Below are positions 12,663 through 24,091 of a DNA stretch of 49,149 bases, piece after piece. This stretch comes from Chromera velia. Taxonomy: Eukaryota > Sar > Chromeraceae. Numbering within the stretch: the stretch's first letter is position 1; every line of letters starts with the position of its first letter. A program made the translations under genes and the position numbers. The stretch spans positions 1 through 49,149 of the forward strand of contig JAHBMJ010003752.1 of assembly GCA_018398765.1 (NCBI GenBank), read 5' to 3'. The notes under the pieces were generated by a model, which made no database searches, was not told the origin of the DNA, and worked only from the letters and a program-made list of their open reading frames with translations.

Positions 12663-13500
12663 ACTTCTGAACACACACAGGAATGTACACAGAACTCAGT
12701 CAGCAGGAGAGAGGCATTCCAACGCTCAAAGCGAAAGTTTCTTCGAGGTACGAAAGCGGGGAGAAGAAAATTTCGGCTGGCTAGAATCATGCAACTGTGG
12801 ACCAAGAAATGACAGTCGGGGGAGTACACCAGCAGCTAGATATAGGTGTCTGATAGGTGTCTGTCGTCCTGTCAAAAAGTGACTATCCTCCGTATGAGGC
12901 GTTCTGTGAGTTTTTAAAGTGTTTTGCCACCGTCCGTGCGAGTTCTCGCATATATACCAAACTATTCGATTTTCAGGCTAAATCTCAGCGGTTGAGGGGC
13001 ACATTTATGATTCAGTCTGCATTCGATTTCTGTCTTTCCGGGGCCACTCATCGCCATAAACTTCACATGCGCCACTCATGCATATATATGCATGTTTCTT
13101 CTTCACTTCCGCGCGCACAAAACGCGCGAACAAAATATTAATTTTTGCAATGCATGCTTCTCGTAATTATTGATTAATATCATGCAGACATCGATATGCA
13201 TATGGGTTCTCAAGCTGCTTCCTTAAATTCAGGGCAGATATACGTGTTGTCGAGCTGTTACTGAAACTGATGAACACTTCTGGACGTTCGAAGTGAGCTG
13301 GAAAGGAGAGAAGTTAATTGGAGGTTTCCTCGTGTCTCGACTCGACCACACAGACGGAGCGTTGCACAAAAGTGAATACACAAAGCGAGCAAGACTCCGA
13401 CTTGCTGCTATACAGAGCGCTCGATTTGAAGTTTGCTTCCCATTCGGCTTATCGAGACTCCAGAAGTGCACACAGAAAGAGCAATCAGTTTTGCACGACC
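12663..13500. promoter_or_regulatory. Divergent promoter region between the kinase and coiled-coil genes
   Basis: The two genes start 838 bp apart and point away from each other. The spacer contains an 18-bp perfect palindrome CATGCATATATATGCATG near 13077-13094, another TGCATGC at about 13151, and ATATGCATAT near 13195. These are candidate transcription-factor sites by position only. No TATA box or start site can be assigned. Confidence 0.45.
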
Positions 13501-14485
13501 ATGTATCCCCCCAAGCCCACAGACCTCGTGGCACGCAAGTGAGCAGAAACGACGTATATGTTGTTGCATACGTACAATTCATGTGCAACACTTTTGAACT
13601 GGTGTTGTTGTCTTCTCTCCTCTGTTCATTTGTTTGCAGTGCGCCTTCTGAGATGAACATGAGTCTTCCAGAGAGCCGTCGAAAGAAGCTTGTGGACATT
13701 CAAAAAAGGGAACAGCTGAAGGACGTGTTGATCACCCAGTTCAAAAACAAGTACCACATGAGAAACATGACAGGGCCGGTAGTTGAGGGTGTGATCAACA
13801 CGCAGGTTGGGAATTTCATCGACTCTGCGAACATCTCAAGGAACAACCTGAACAGGCTGGAGCAGAAGATCAAGAAGGACGTGCAGAAACAACATCCAGA
13901 GGGGGATAAACTGACAGTCGTGTCTGCAGTCTCGGACTATTCGGTCCACACAAAGAGAAGTGGAATGAGCAAAGTGTCAGATCTCACGGTTAGTTACTCA
14001 CTCTAACCCTCACCCACACTCACTCTCAGCCGTTTTCATTCTGTATCAGCTTCCCAAATGCCGAAGGAACCCCGACATGTTCGCATCTACGCACTCCTTC
14101 TTAATTTCGTTTTGATTGAGCATCCTTCCACGCCGTCGTCGCCTACATGCAAAGCCCTACAAATCATACATCACACTTCATCTTTCTTGATTCAGAAGAT
14201 AGAATGCATGTCAATCATACACCACTCCGCCTGCCTGACCCAACTCTTCTGCAGATGCTGAAGGGTGCATATGCACGAGCGAACAAACTTCCAGGAGCCC
14301 CCCCTCCCCCTCCCGAAGCCACAGCAGACGGAGACGCGTCCCCCCTGGGGGGACTGGCGGTGACAGGCACAGAAGCAGAACTCCACCCCTCTGGCTCCAC
14401 AGCATTGCCTGGAGACACGACAAAGCCGAAGAGACAGTCAACCGAGGAACTGATCCAGCAGTTGGGTCACTGCAACGTCAGTGTT

Positions 14486-14522
<37 letters not shown>

Positions 14523-15251
14523 GTGTGTATGTATGTGTGTGTGTGTGAGAGAGAGAGAGAGAAAGAGAATTTCCTTGCATGAAGCTCAGAGCTCAGCAGT
14601 GAGTCAGTGGGCCCTTCAGCTCTCTCTCTATTCCGAGTCTGTCTCCAACCACTTTCTTGTCCGTCCTTCCGTCCAAGCATCTAGGTGCCTATCGGTCTTT
14701 CGGCCTGCATATGGGTGTTTGTATGTCGGCAAACACACTACTGCTTGTGTCATATGCTCAGTCGTCTGTGCTTGGACATGTCTCTCCAGCCCCCTTTCAG
14801 TTTGTCTATCTATCTTCATGTGTATCTGTTTGTCCGTCCCCTTGCGATCGATGTGCAGTGGTCCAAGCTCAGTCACTATGCAGCGCTTCTGCAAAAAGAG
14901 GTCAGCACAGCCACCGACAGAGAAATCAAACACATCAAGTTCGAATGTGTCCAGTCCAGTTCTTGCTGCAAGAGCTTCCTTGGACCAGCAGACCGACTAG
15001 GGCCTTTCTCGTTATTAAAATTAGTACCAAAACGACGTTGTGGAAGCGCCCTGTCACTCTCTTAATTCCTTCCGCCATTCCTCCATCTGCCTGTCTGGGA
15101 GTTCGAATAGCTTTGTTCACTGCTCTGTGCCTTCATCAAGCTTCGGGTACAGTGCATGCCTCGCATTTTCCGCCTCTCCAAAGTTCTCCCTGACACCCGC
15201 AGGGGACAAGAAGCATTTCGTCAAGAAACATGTGTGCGTGTGCACTTGTAC

Positions 15252-15282
<31 letters not shown>

Positions 15283-17639
15283 TAGACATGTATTCCTTTC
15301 TCCCTCTCTTTCACTGACACCTGCAGGAGGACGAGAGGGAGAAGAAGAGAGTACAGGAGGAAAAGTCAATGCTGAGGACGGAACTGGACCAGCAAGTCCA
15401 GGAGAAAATGTGCGTGCGTCAAACGAACAACAGAAATAGTCTCAAAGAGAGTCAAAGGAATAACAGCCACCCCTTCCTTGCATGATTTGCTTTCAAGGAA
15501 TTAAATGTGCGTATATCAACGGAATGGCAGATAGACACACAGGTACATAGATATGCACAGACCCCCTGGTGGTTCCATTTTCTGGTTCTGTCCCTGGGAA
15601 AACATTTCCGTCTTGACGTTCTCCTTTCTCGACTGGCTTTGCAGTTTATCCTTGGGTGCGAGGCGATGTCTTTCCTTTCTTTCCTTTGCTTGCCTTGCCT
15701 TTTCTTGTTTGTTGTCTGCTTCGCCTCCCCTTGCGCTTCCAGCCAATCCTTCCTCGTAGCATCTGACCTCGACCGTGGCTTGGAAGAAGAGAGAACCCCT
15801 CAGCAGGGACAAAAAGATGCAGTCGAAGCAGGACGAAATGACAACAGGCAGAATGGAACAGTATGTTACACAAATAATCATGCGTGTACAAAAACCAAAT
15901 ATTGCAGGAACAAGAAGGTCCTGTTGAAACAGGACGAAATGGATTTCTTCAGGCTGCAACAGGAAGAGGCACGCATTTGGCAGTCAGTCAGTCGAGCAGA
16001 GAATCCTTCCAAACAGTTGATATGAAGTGATGTGATGTGCAGTGATGAATTCCTCTGCTAGTTCCTCTATCGTTCTTTCTGTCAATCGTTTTTGGTAGCT
16101 GATTTGAACTCTTTTTCTTCCGCACGCTCGTTGTCTGTAGTCCTCCCCTTTGAAATGTTGTTTGTGCGTCTCACGACACGTTTTTGCCGTCTTTTGCTCG
16201 TCTTTCTCTTTCCTCGTGCCTGTACGTGCAGCAACGTTCAAGCTGTGGTGCTAGTTGACGCAAAGAAGCATTTCCTTGCTGCTGCTCCCTCCTTTCTTGC
16301 AGAGAGAAGGAGACAAAAAAGCAGAACGACTTGAGAGAGAGATACGAGAAGATCGCGGAGGAGAGAAACGAACAGCTTCGATTGGAAAAAATAAGAAAAG
16401 ACGTCGGTCAAGCCAATTACGACAAGGAGACTGCCAGTTAAAGTCAAAGCAGTACCAGTCGACTTGCAAATCCACCTATAAAAAGCAGAGGGAAACACCT
16501 CTGTGCGCGTACGTGCGCGCTGCGTGTACAGACGTGTGTGCGTGCGTGCGTTTGTGCGTGAGTGCGTGTGTGTACGTGTGTGCGCGTGCGCGCGTGCGTG
16601 TGAGTTCGTGTGCGTGTGTGCGTGTGTGTGTGTGTGTGTCTACCTGCCTGTCTGTTTATTTCTGTCTCCCTTTCTGACACTGTGTGTCTGCTTCTGATTA
16701 CACACAGGAAGCCGACAAGGTCCAGAGGGAGCAGGACAAGCAGTTTGTGCAGAGAGTCCTGGAGGAGAAGGCGGCGGAGGAAAGGAGGCAGGTGAAGAAG
16801 AAGGAAAAGCAGGCGCGCCTGAACCAGAAGATCAAAGAGGTGCGTGGAGTCTTTGCATTCATTGTTTCTGATTTCTCACTATTGTCTACTTGGTGCGTGT
16901 CTCATCGAATCTTCGTCTGTGTACTCGCCGCGCGAACACAAGATCAGAGAACACTGAATCACAATGAAGAAAGAATACTTGATGAAGCGAGTCGGCTTGG
17001 CCAATACAATCTGGATACCAAAAGTTGCGCATCGATAAACGAAAGGAAGCGCCCCCAATAAGAATTTAATTATGGGAACAAATAAGACCTACTCTCGTCT
17101 GAAGGACCGGACACCCGTTTACACTTCTACCGACAAGTCCACTTCACAAGTCTGCAGGAGAACGCGAAGGAGCGAGAGATCAAGGACGCCAAGAAAAGAG
17201 AGGAGACGGCGGCTGACCTCCAGGCCCTCGCGGAGTACAACCGCATTCTGGACGCTCAGGAGAAGCAGAGGGAGGCCGAGCTACAGGCCAGACTGGAGAG
17301 ACAAAAGGCGTTGATGGAGAAAATGGCCAATACAGTCGGAAAGCTGCAGGAAGAGAGGGTGGGTTCGTGGGAGGGTGCTGGCCAGGGGAAGGTATACGCT
17401 TCTCTTTCTTTGTGGGTTGTGTTTCTTGTCTTTTCTGCAATCTCTTCGAAGTCCCTATTTTTCTCTCGCCAATCTGCAAGAAACATTGAAAGTAGGGTAC
17501 CTTTCAAAGCTGTTCATTTTTTCTTTAATTTCTTTTGCCCGCAGCTCTTCTCCTTGCACCTGTCTGTCCGCGAATTTTGTTTTCATAGGCTCATGCATGC
17601 GTTTCAACTCCTCCCCCCTCCCCCTCGACACGGACACGG

Positions 17640-17678
<39 letters not shown>

Positions 17679-18134
17679 CAACCGGCTTGCAACTTCATTA
17701 ATTCGTGCTTCCAGGCCACACAGGACGCCATGAGGGCGGAGGCCCAACGACAGGAGGCGGAGCAGCGGGCCCTTGAGCTGGAATTGAACAAGTCCAGAAG
17801 GTTGAAGGATGTCAGTTGATGCATGCATGCAGACAATGATCGATCGACACACGCAATTAAGGACAATCGCAAAATCAGATTTTATCTCTCTTCTAGAAAA
17901 GCTCGACTTTCCAGAAGGTTGAAGGATGTCAGTCAGTGAGTCAGTGAGTAAGTGAGTCCGTCAGTCCGGGAGTGTCAGAGCGATTTTTCCTCCGTCTATC
18001 CGCATCTCTTGCCATGTCTTTTTATGCTTTACTGTTTTTTTCAATATTTCCTTGTCTAACTGCCTATGCATCTGTTGGCGCGTTTCTCTCTCTCTCTCTC
18101 TGTCTCTCTCTGTCTCTCTCTGTCTCTCTGTGTC

Positions 18135-18188
<54 letters not shown>

Positions 18189-18890
18189 TGTGTGTGTCCG
18201 TCTTCTGTTCGTCTGTGTCTGTTCTTTTGTCTGTACATCCATCCATTTTTAACGAACGCACACATATACACATACACACACAAACCTCCCTACGCTTAGG
18301 TCATTTTTCTATGCATACCCATCTATCTCTTACATACTCTCACGTACACTTGCACGCTCTATATCACTCTCTCCCTCTTCCTCTGTCTGCATGCAGATGC
18401 GGGAGAAGACACAGTCCTTTATCAGATCCCAGATGGAGGAGAAGGACCTGGAGAAGAAAAGAGTCAGACAGCTGCAGACTCTTCATGGGGCACTCCTGGA
18501 GGAGGACTCGAGGGTCGGTCGGCCCGTCTCTCGTTTTGTCATTCTGGTTTTTCCGTTCATCCATTCGTTGGTGCACTCGATCTTTAATTCGTGATTTCAG
18601 ATAGTTTTGGGGGTCGTCTTCACTTTGCGGAATGAGAGGGAAGAAGAAAACTGCGAGCAAGCAGGAAGATGTCAGAGAGTCTGGGACTAAGGACGGGTCT
18701 CAGAAGAGGGAGGCAGAGGACTCTCTTTGAACCAGGAAGCAACGATACAAAAATAGAGTAGTCATGAACACGACGAGGAAACGATAGTCCCGCGCCTTTT
18801 GGCGTGGCCGAAGTCATGCCAGTGCACATGTGTGCACTTCTGCTTGTGGATCCGTGTATCCATACACACCGCACACACACACACACACAC

Positions 18891-18933
<43 letters not shown>

Positions 18934-18980
18934 ACACGCACACACGCACACACGCACACAAACAAACAAACATGTATATG

Positions 18981-19014
<34 letters not shown>

Positions 19015-19889
19015 AGTGTATGGACGCGTACAAGTATATACAAGCACGCGTGCAGGAGTTCCAAGACAAGGAGCGGAAGAGGGGCCGAGAGAGGCAGCTG
19101 CGTCTGTTGCGATACCGACAGGAGCTAGAGGCCCAAATCGAGGAGAATAAGAAGAGGTCTGCCCTCCAGATGAGTCCAGAGGAGATGCGCATGAACAAGG
19201 AACTCCTCGAATTGATCGACAGAACCTTCTCGGAAATCGGAAGCATTGTCAACTCTCCCCCTCAAACCACACTTACAGCAAACAGGTATGTCTGCGTCTC
19301 TGTCTGCGTGTCATTCTGTTTTCTGTCTCAAGTGCCACCCCACGCGAGCCTCTTCCTTAAATTGACGATGCTTATATTTCTGTCTGTTACTTGTAAAACG
19401 AATTTCTTGTTTGGGTGGCCCGTGAAATTTCGTACTTTGTTTTTGTCATTTGCTTGTAAAGAGCAAGGCGCAGAAAAGGAAAAAGAAGTCAAATAGGCTG
19501 TCTGTCTGTGTGCCTGTCCGTCTCGATCCCCGCCTGGCTGGCAATCCGTGACCATCTGGGTCTCTTTAGGTGATCTCTTCATTTGTGTGCATTTCCCTCT
19601 GCATAGAGTGTCTGTCGACCAGCTGGGTCATGCGCACTTCCTGCAAAATCGGTGCATGCAATCATGTTGAGGGAAGCTGCACCGAAAGGCCTCAGCGCCT
19701 CCAAGAGCAACTTGTTCAGTGCATTCTTGCTGGTTTTGACGTTCTCTCTGTCCCGGCACCTCCGTCCGCTGACTGCGTGTGGTTTTTTTACTTCTGAAAT
19801 ATCATTCCCGTAATCTTTCTTCTGTCCCTTTTGCGCTTCCCCTTCCCGTTCCTTCTTCTTGCAGACCCGAGATGGACGATGATGAGTGA
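13501..19889 (+). CDS. Charged coiled-coil protein, probably cytoskeletal or ciliary; function unknown
   Basis: Exons: 13501-13538 (ATG), 13640-13988, 14255-14476, 14859-14900, 15327-15409, 15807-15860 (candidate extra exon), 15908-15982, 16303-16402, 16708-16839, 17158-17358, 17715-17810, 18397-18513, 19056-19285 and 19865-19889 (TGA). Phases match throughout, giving about 587 aa with the candidate exon or 569 without. The protein opens MYPPKPTDLVARN, then has a roughly 120-residue basic helical region with VVEGVINTQVGNFID and a Pro/Ala-rich linker. From LGHCNWSKLSHYAALLQKE to near the end it is almost continuous Glu/Lys/Arg/Gln-rich coiled coil. The last coil ends RYRQELEAQIEENKKRSA, then MSPEEMRMNKELL, and the C-terminus is PEMDDDE. 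The pattern recalls trichohyalin/plectin-homology (TPH) proteins of cilia and basal bodies, but I could not confirm membership. Exon 8 (16303-16402) has an alternative downstream donor. Confidence 0.75.
17793..17933. repeat. 24-bp direct repeat copying an exon end and donor
   Basis: TCCAGAAGGTTGAAGGATGT followed by CAGT occurs at 17793-17816, covering the end of the exon 17715-17810 and its GTCAGT donor. It recurs at 17910-17933 inside the next intron, 117 bp downstream. Confidence 0.85.
18090..18205. repeat. (TC)n then (GT)n microsatellite in a coiled-coil gene intron
   Basis: A CTCTCTGT-type run passes into pure GT dinucleotides upstream of the exon at 18397. Open frames on both strands are produced by the repeat. 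Confidence 0.9.
18868..19012. repeat. (CA)n and (TA)n microsatellite ahead of the penultimate exon
   Basis: Long CA dinucleotide runs, an AAACAAACAAAC stretch and a TATATA run lie just upstream of the exon beginning at 19056. Confidence 0.9.
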
Positions 19890-20656
19890 GTGAGGAGAGA
19901 CTAGCCGTCTCCCCGTCGGTCTTTCGGAGTTTTTACCTCCCCCTCCATCAAGTCTCTCTCTGACTTTTGAGGGGTGCATGGGGGGAGGTGTGTGGAATGA
20001 GAGACAACGAAGAGGGGGTTTCTTGGTGGGTGTTGAGGACCTTCCTCCATGGGCGTAAATTGCGACGACAAGCTCGCATCACCTTCTCTTTCTATCATCA
20101 ATTTTTCTCCCGTGTTTCCCTTCCGTCTTCCCCTCCTCTGTCTGTTTGTCCCTCATTCGTCATGAATAAGAGGAAAGAAAGGAAGATCAGCTGACAGGCA
20201 GATCCCGAGACTTTCTACAGCACTCGACAATTGACGATCAATTGAGACGATGGCAGGCATTCCCTCTTCAGTTCCCTCTCTGCGTCCTTCAGTGTGTTTT
20301 TGCCTCTTACTTATTCCATTCCTCCCAGTCTAACGTTACTTTGCCGGTATTTTCTCGACGTTTTGTACTCAAAGCTTCACCAATCGATCGCTTCATGAAG
20401 TTGATCGGCTCCATGGTAATGAAATAGATTGACAAAGTTTTTTTGGCTGATTTTCTCGATTTCGTTCAACTTTAATTTATTTCCTTCGTTGTTTCTACCA
20501 TCATACACTATCATATACTCTTTTTTTTTACTAGATTTTTTCAAACTTAACTTGAAAAACATTTGCGTTTTTTTCTGTATTATTTTGACGAAGTCCTAGC
20601 TTGGTTGGCCAGATACTAAGTCAGAGGTAAGACAGCTGAGAATATATGCAAAGATA

Positions 20657-20663
20657 AATTATT

Positions 20664-20733
<70 letters not shown>

Positions 20734-20775
20734 TGTGAGTGTGTGTGTGTGTCTGTGTGTGTGTGTGTGTGTGTA
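20657..20775. repeat. (ATT)n-(AT)n-(GT)n compound microsatellite
   Basis: ATTATTATT passes into ATATAT and then GTGTGT over about 120 bp in the intergenic spacer. Confidence 0.9.
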
Positions 20776-21364
20776 CTTATTTATATGTCTAGCTTTCTCG
20801 ATAATGCTATGCTCTAAAATTGCAACGGATCGCTATTACTTCTTAATTTGGCAGCGCTTTTGGCAAAAATTTAGGCTTTGCCTAAGGTTTTGCTTAATTT
20901 CAGACGGAAATCAGTTGACAGCAACTTGACGCCTTTTCCGGCGTCTCCCTTTTATCTATCTTTTTTCCTTCTCAGAATATTTTAACGGATAGTTCCTGTG
21001 TCCGCATGTGGAGTGTCTATATAAGAGCTATGAACACTGTATGTTAGTTTGAAGTTTGAACGTCTAACTCTTTATGGTTCACGAGAAATCGACCTCAAAA
21101 GTTTGACTAAAATTAGTCGTTTAGCTTTCTAAATTACTTTAGTTTACTTTTCTAAATTACTTTAAATTCTAGCCCGGAACATAAATCCTGCTACCATAAA
21201 TCCTATTCCTAATAATTAAATCCTATACGCACGCCCTAGCGCACGCCATCTACTAGGCTCTGCTTCTAGCTAGATGATAGCTTATAGATTTCAAAATAAT
21301 CACTCATGCACCTAGGTATGCACAGCTGACTAAGTTAGTAGCTAGTCAGCTGCTAGTAGATGCA

Positions 21365-21425
21365 TGCACACACACGCACACACACATACACACATACACA
21401 CATACACACACACACACACACACAT

Positions 21426-21458
<33 letters not shown>

Positions 21459-21462
21459 TAGC
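21365..21462. repeat. (CA)n-(GA)n compound microsatellite
   Basis: CACACACATACA units pass into GAGAGA. The repeat lies in the spacer downstream of the crotonase-family gene. Confidence 0.85.
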
Positions 21463-22134
21463 CTGTTAGCCCCAGAGAGCCTGTGAGAGAGAGCGAGGGC
21501 TGGAAAGAGATGGGGGCAGAGAGAGCAGGGGCGGGGCGGAACACGAGGAACACATACAAATACGAAACAAAAGAGAAACCCAAAGGAAGAATTGAGACCG
21601 ATGGTGTGTTTCATGTTGGAATGCGAATGAAAGTTCAGGCGCAAATCAATGCAAGGCTAGATGCGGGGACGCAGGATCCGTACGGAAGCGACCTTATATA
21701 GTGCTTTGCAGAGGAAGAGGACGTGTGTGCCGCCTGAGCTGATTGGCAATCAAAGAGGATGGGTTTCAACCATAGAGGCATTCACCGATACGGAAGAAAA
21801 ACAAAGTGTCAGAGACAGAAGGACAGAACTTGTAGATCCGAACGAGAACACATTTCACTTTTTTAATAAAATCCCGGCCCACGCGTTGTGCGTTCCTTCA
21901 CTTGCGGTCTTCCGCACGACGAATCCAGCGGCAGCCCCCTATATTCCGTATCACTGTCAAAATCAAATGCACACAAGAGAATTCATGCACATTGTCAGTC
22001 AATACGGGCAATACTCGTCTATGCGTCTCCATGCCCTCTTGAAGCTGGCGCTTGCCACCTCCGACCATCACCTCGCCTCCTGTGGTCGCATCGCACACGC
22101 GCAGCCAAACAAAGAGCCTTTTTCAAGAAACACA

Positions 22135-23142
22135 TCAAAGTTTCCCTCTCCCCGGATACAAAACACCCCCCCCTCTATGACCGCTCCATGACACGCCTTC
22201 TTTTGACAAAGTCAGGGAGGACCCATGACGCCCCACGCGGCCCTTCGAGAACCTCGACGCTCCCTCTGCGGTCTCTCCCGCTCTCACTGCCGCCATTCCA
22301 AGCTCAAACTCCCCTCTTAGCGAGCTCATGGCAAAATCTTCAGGAGCAAATCCAAACAGCTTGTGGCTCCTCAAATCACTGCGCAGACAGATCTGGGGGA
22401 GGGAACACATCTCAACTGCCGTCTCTATGGCCTTCGACAGAACTTCGTCTGGCGAAGGAACCAAAAAATTCACCAGGCCCCATTCGTGCATCGTCTGGCC
22501 ACTGTAAGAGCGTCCCAAGAGAATCATCTCAAGAGCCCGATTCCTTCCCACAATTTTGGCCAAACGCGTCGTCCCCCCATCGATAAGCGGGACCCCGAAC
22601 CTCCGACAGAGGACGCCGAAGGAGCAGGAGGAGTGAGACACGACAAGGTCACACCAACAGCACAACTCTAATCCTCCTGCCACTGCAAAACCCTCAACAG
22701 CAGCAATCACAGGCTTGGTCAACATCATACGGGAAGGACCCATTGGTCCAAGTACGTGCAACCCATGGCTTTTCTTTTGTCCGTCTCCTCCGCCCGTCTC
22801 CCCGTCTCCGCCGTCTCCTGTGGCCCCCTTCAAAGAACTTCCCTTGGGCGCCCCCTCCACCCCTTTCTCAACGCCTTCAAAGTTCCTCACATCTGCTAGA
22901 AGATCGTCCGAAGACGTTTTGGAAACTTCAGACAAATCATAGCCCGCGCAGAAGACACCCTCCGAGGAGGCAAAAACGGCACACTTTGCCACGGGGTCCC
23001 TGTCGAAGTCCCGAAACCATCTAAAGAGGGCTTTCGCTGTTTCTCTGTTTACACAATTCCGCACTTCTGACCGCTCTATGCGAACCAACCACACCTGTCC
23101 ACCATGAAGGACCTCAACAGAGACCAGTGGATTTTCACTCAT
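22135..23142 (-). CDS. Enoyl-CoA hydratase/isomerase (crotonase) family protein, intronless
   Basis: A single 335-codon frame from ATG at 23142 to TGA at 22135. It has the crotonase oxyanion-hole segments FCAGYDLSEV (about residues 64-73) and GFAVAGGLELCCWCDLVV (about 151-168). The region FGVPLIDGGTTRLAKIVG (about 182-199) follows, then NRALEMILLGR. Family members hydrate, isomerise or otherwise process acyl-CoA thioesters. Relative to classical hydratases the loop after FG is shortened. Leu stands where the first catalytic Glu (Glu144 of rat mitochondrial hydratase) is expected, while the second (Glu164) has a match in ALEMILLG. A Gly/Asp/Thr-rich insert of about 30 residues (about 95-125) separates the two halves. 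Reaction and compartment cannot be assigned; no clear targeting peptide is visible. The lack of introns contrasts with the genes to its left. Confidence 0.85.
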   Translation of the reverse strand: MSENPLVSVEVLHGGQVWLVRIERSEVRNCVNRETAKALFRWFRDFDRDPVAKCAVFASSEGVFCAGYDLSEVSKTSSDDLLADVRNFEGVEKGVEGAPKGSSLKGATGDGGDGETGGGDGQKKSHGLHVLGPMGPSRMMLTKPVIAAVEGFAVAGGLELCCWCDLVVSHSSCSFGVLCRRFGVPLIDGGTTRLAKIVGRNRALEMILLGRSYSGQTMHEWGLVNFLVPSPDEVLSKAIETAVEMCSLPQICLRSDLRSHKLFGFAPEDFAMSSLRGEFELGMAAVRAGETAEGASRFSKGRVGRHGSSLTLSKEGVSWSGHRGGGVLYPGRGKL

Positions 23143-23465
23143 TGTATTAATAGAAAGACACCAGGCTGTGTGATCAAAGCAAGAGCGGGACTTAGGTCGA
23201 GGAACAAAAGGCTCCCTTCCGATGCGAACTTTCTTCGATCGATCGCAGCTGCCTTGAGCAGACCAAAATGAAGCCTCAGTACAACGAATTATGTCAGCGG
23301 CAAAGAATGAAGGTGTGAAACGCCGTGAAACTTCGATGAGCTACAGCTGAGCTGCTCGCAGCAAGGCCCCGGCATGCCCCCTGGCACTGAGCTGTTGGGG
23401 CCCTATATGCCCCCCGAATTCGCCCTGCATGGCATACCGCGCGCGGGCCCCATGCGGCCCTTGCT
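23143..23465. promoter_or_regulatory. Likely promoter region of the crotonase-family gene
   Basis: GC-rich from about 23355, with GGGCCC and GCGCGCGGGCCC words. It leads into the duplicated GC-rich block that begins at 23466. No defined site can be assigned. Confidence 0.35.
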
Positions 23466-24061
23466 GGTCCGCGCGCGCGGCCCCGCCTGCATGTGCGCCG
23501 CAGCGCCCCCGCGCGCGCGCGCGGCCCCGCCACACATGCATGCATGCATGAAAGACTTCAGCTGCATGGTGAAAGACTTTACTGCTTGCAACGCAAACAA
23601 CAGTTAATTGACTGTTGCAACATGTTGCATCTTTATCAAAGCAACATTAGGCGACCAGGACTGGGCCAGAGAGTGTCTGCTGAGTGACTTTGATTGTTAC
23701 ATTTGGAAGAAGCTTCTCTGCTGACACTTTCACTCACTGCATTCGAAACACTTTCTGTTGAAAAGAACAAGCAACACTTCTTGAACAACACCTCAAGTCA
23801 AGATGCAACTGTTTATGGTTTGTATTGCAGTCCTGATGCTTCTTTCCGGAGCCGTAACCACCCTTCTCGCCAATCAGAATCTTCAGAACATGCAGTGTGT
23901 AGACAATTGTAGAGGTGACAATTAACCCCACGTTGTACAATCAGGCTTTCTAACAGACCTTTGTAATGTTCATCGGAGAGTTTCTGTGCCTCAGCGTCTA
24001 CTTTTGGGCCTTCTGGTCTGACCGGAGAAAGACAAAAAGAGAAGTGCAGACTGGAGTGATC
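23466..24061. repeat. Segmental duplication, copy 1 (promoter and 5' end of the transporter gene)
   Basis: About 596 bp nearly identical to 27472-28062. The similarity starts sharply at GGTCCGCGCGCGCGG and stops sharply after CTGGAGTGATC. I count about a dozen substitutions, all transitions, plus small indels. Each copy opens with two GC blocks sharing CGCGCGCGGCCCCGCC, then a (GCAT)n run. Confidence 0.95.
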
Positions 24062-24091
24062 GAAGAGAGTGTATCCATACGTCTCTTTTAA
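23803..24091 (+). pseudogene. Truncated 5' copy of the SLC35F6-like transporter gene
   Basis: The reading frame opens with ATG at 23803 (MQLFMVCIAVLMLLSG, the first membrane segment). After the same short unresolved junction as the full gene it continues with MFIGEFLCLSVYFWAFWSD. Homology ends at 24061; ten unrelated codons and a TAA at 24089-24091 follow. Eight or so further membrane segments are missing, so it cannot encode a working transporter. The remaining coding part still has no internal damage, which suggests a recent origin. It is likely expressed, if at all, from the duplicated promoter. Confidence 0.75.

Larger units (their letters stand above)
19890..22134. other. Intergenic spacer between two convergent gene ends
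   Basis: The coiled-coil gene ends at 19889 and the crotonase-family gene ends at 22135 on the other strand, so this is a 3'-3' spacer. It is AT-rich at about 20430-21330 with several CTAGC/TAGCTAG-like words. Microsatellites sit at 20655-20775 and 21365-21462. The frame open at 21661-22191 shows no domain and runs antisense into the end of the neighbouring gene. I see no gene here. Confidence 0.6.

Noticed and set aside
21661-22586. Plus-strand frames of 176 and 232 codons
   Set aside because: They run antisense to, or just past, the crotonase-family gene, lack recognisable domains and are not needed to explain the region.
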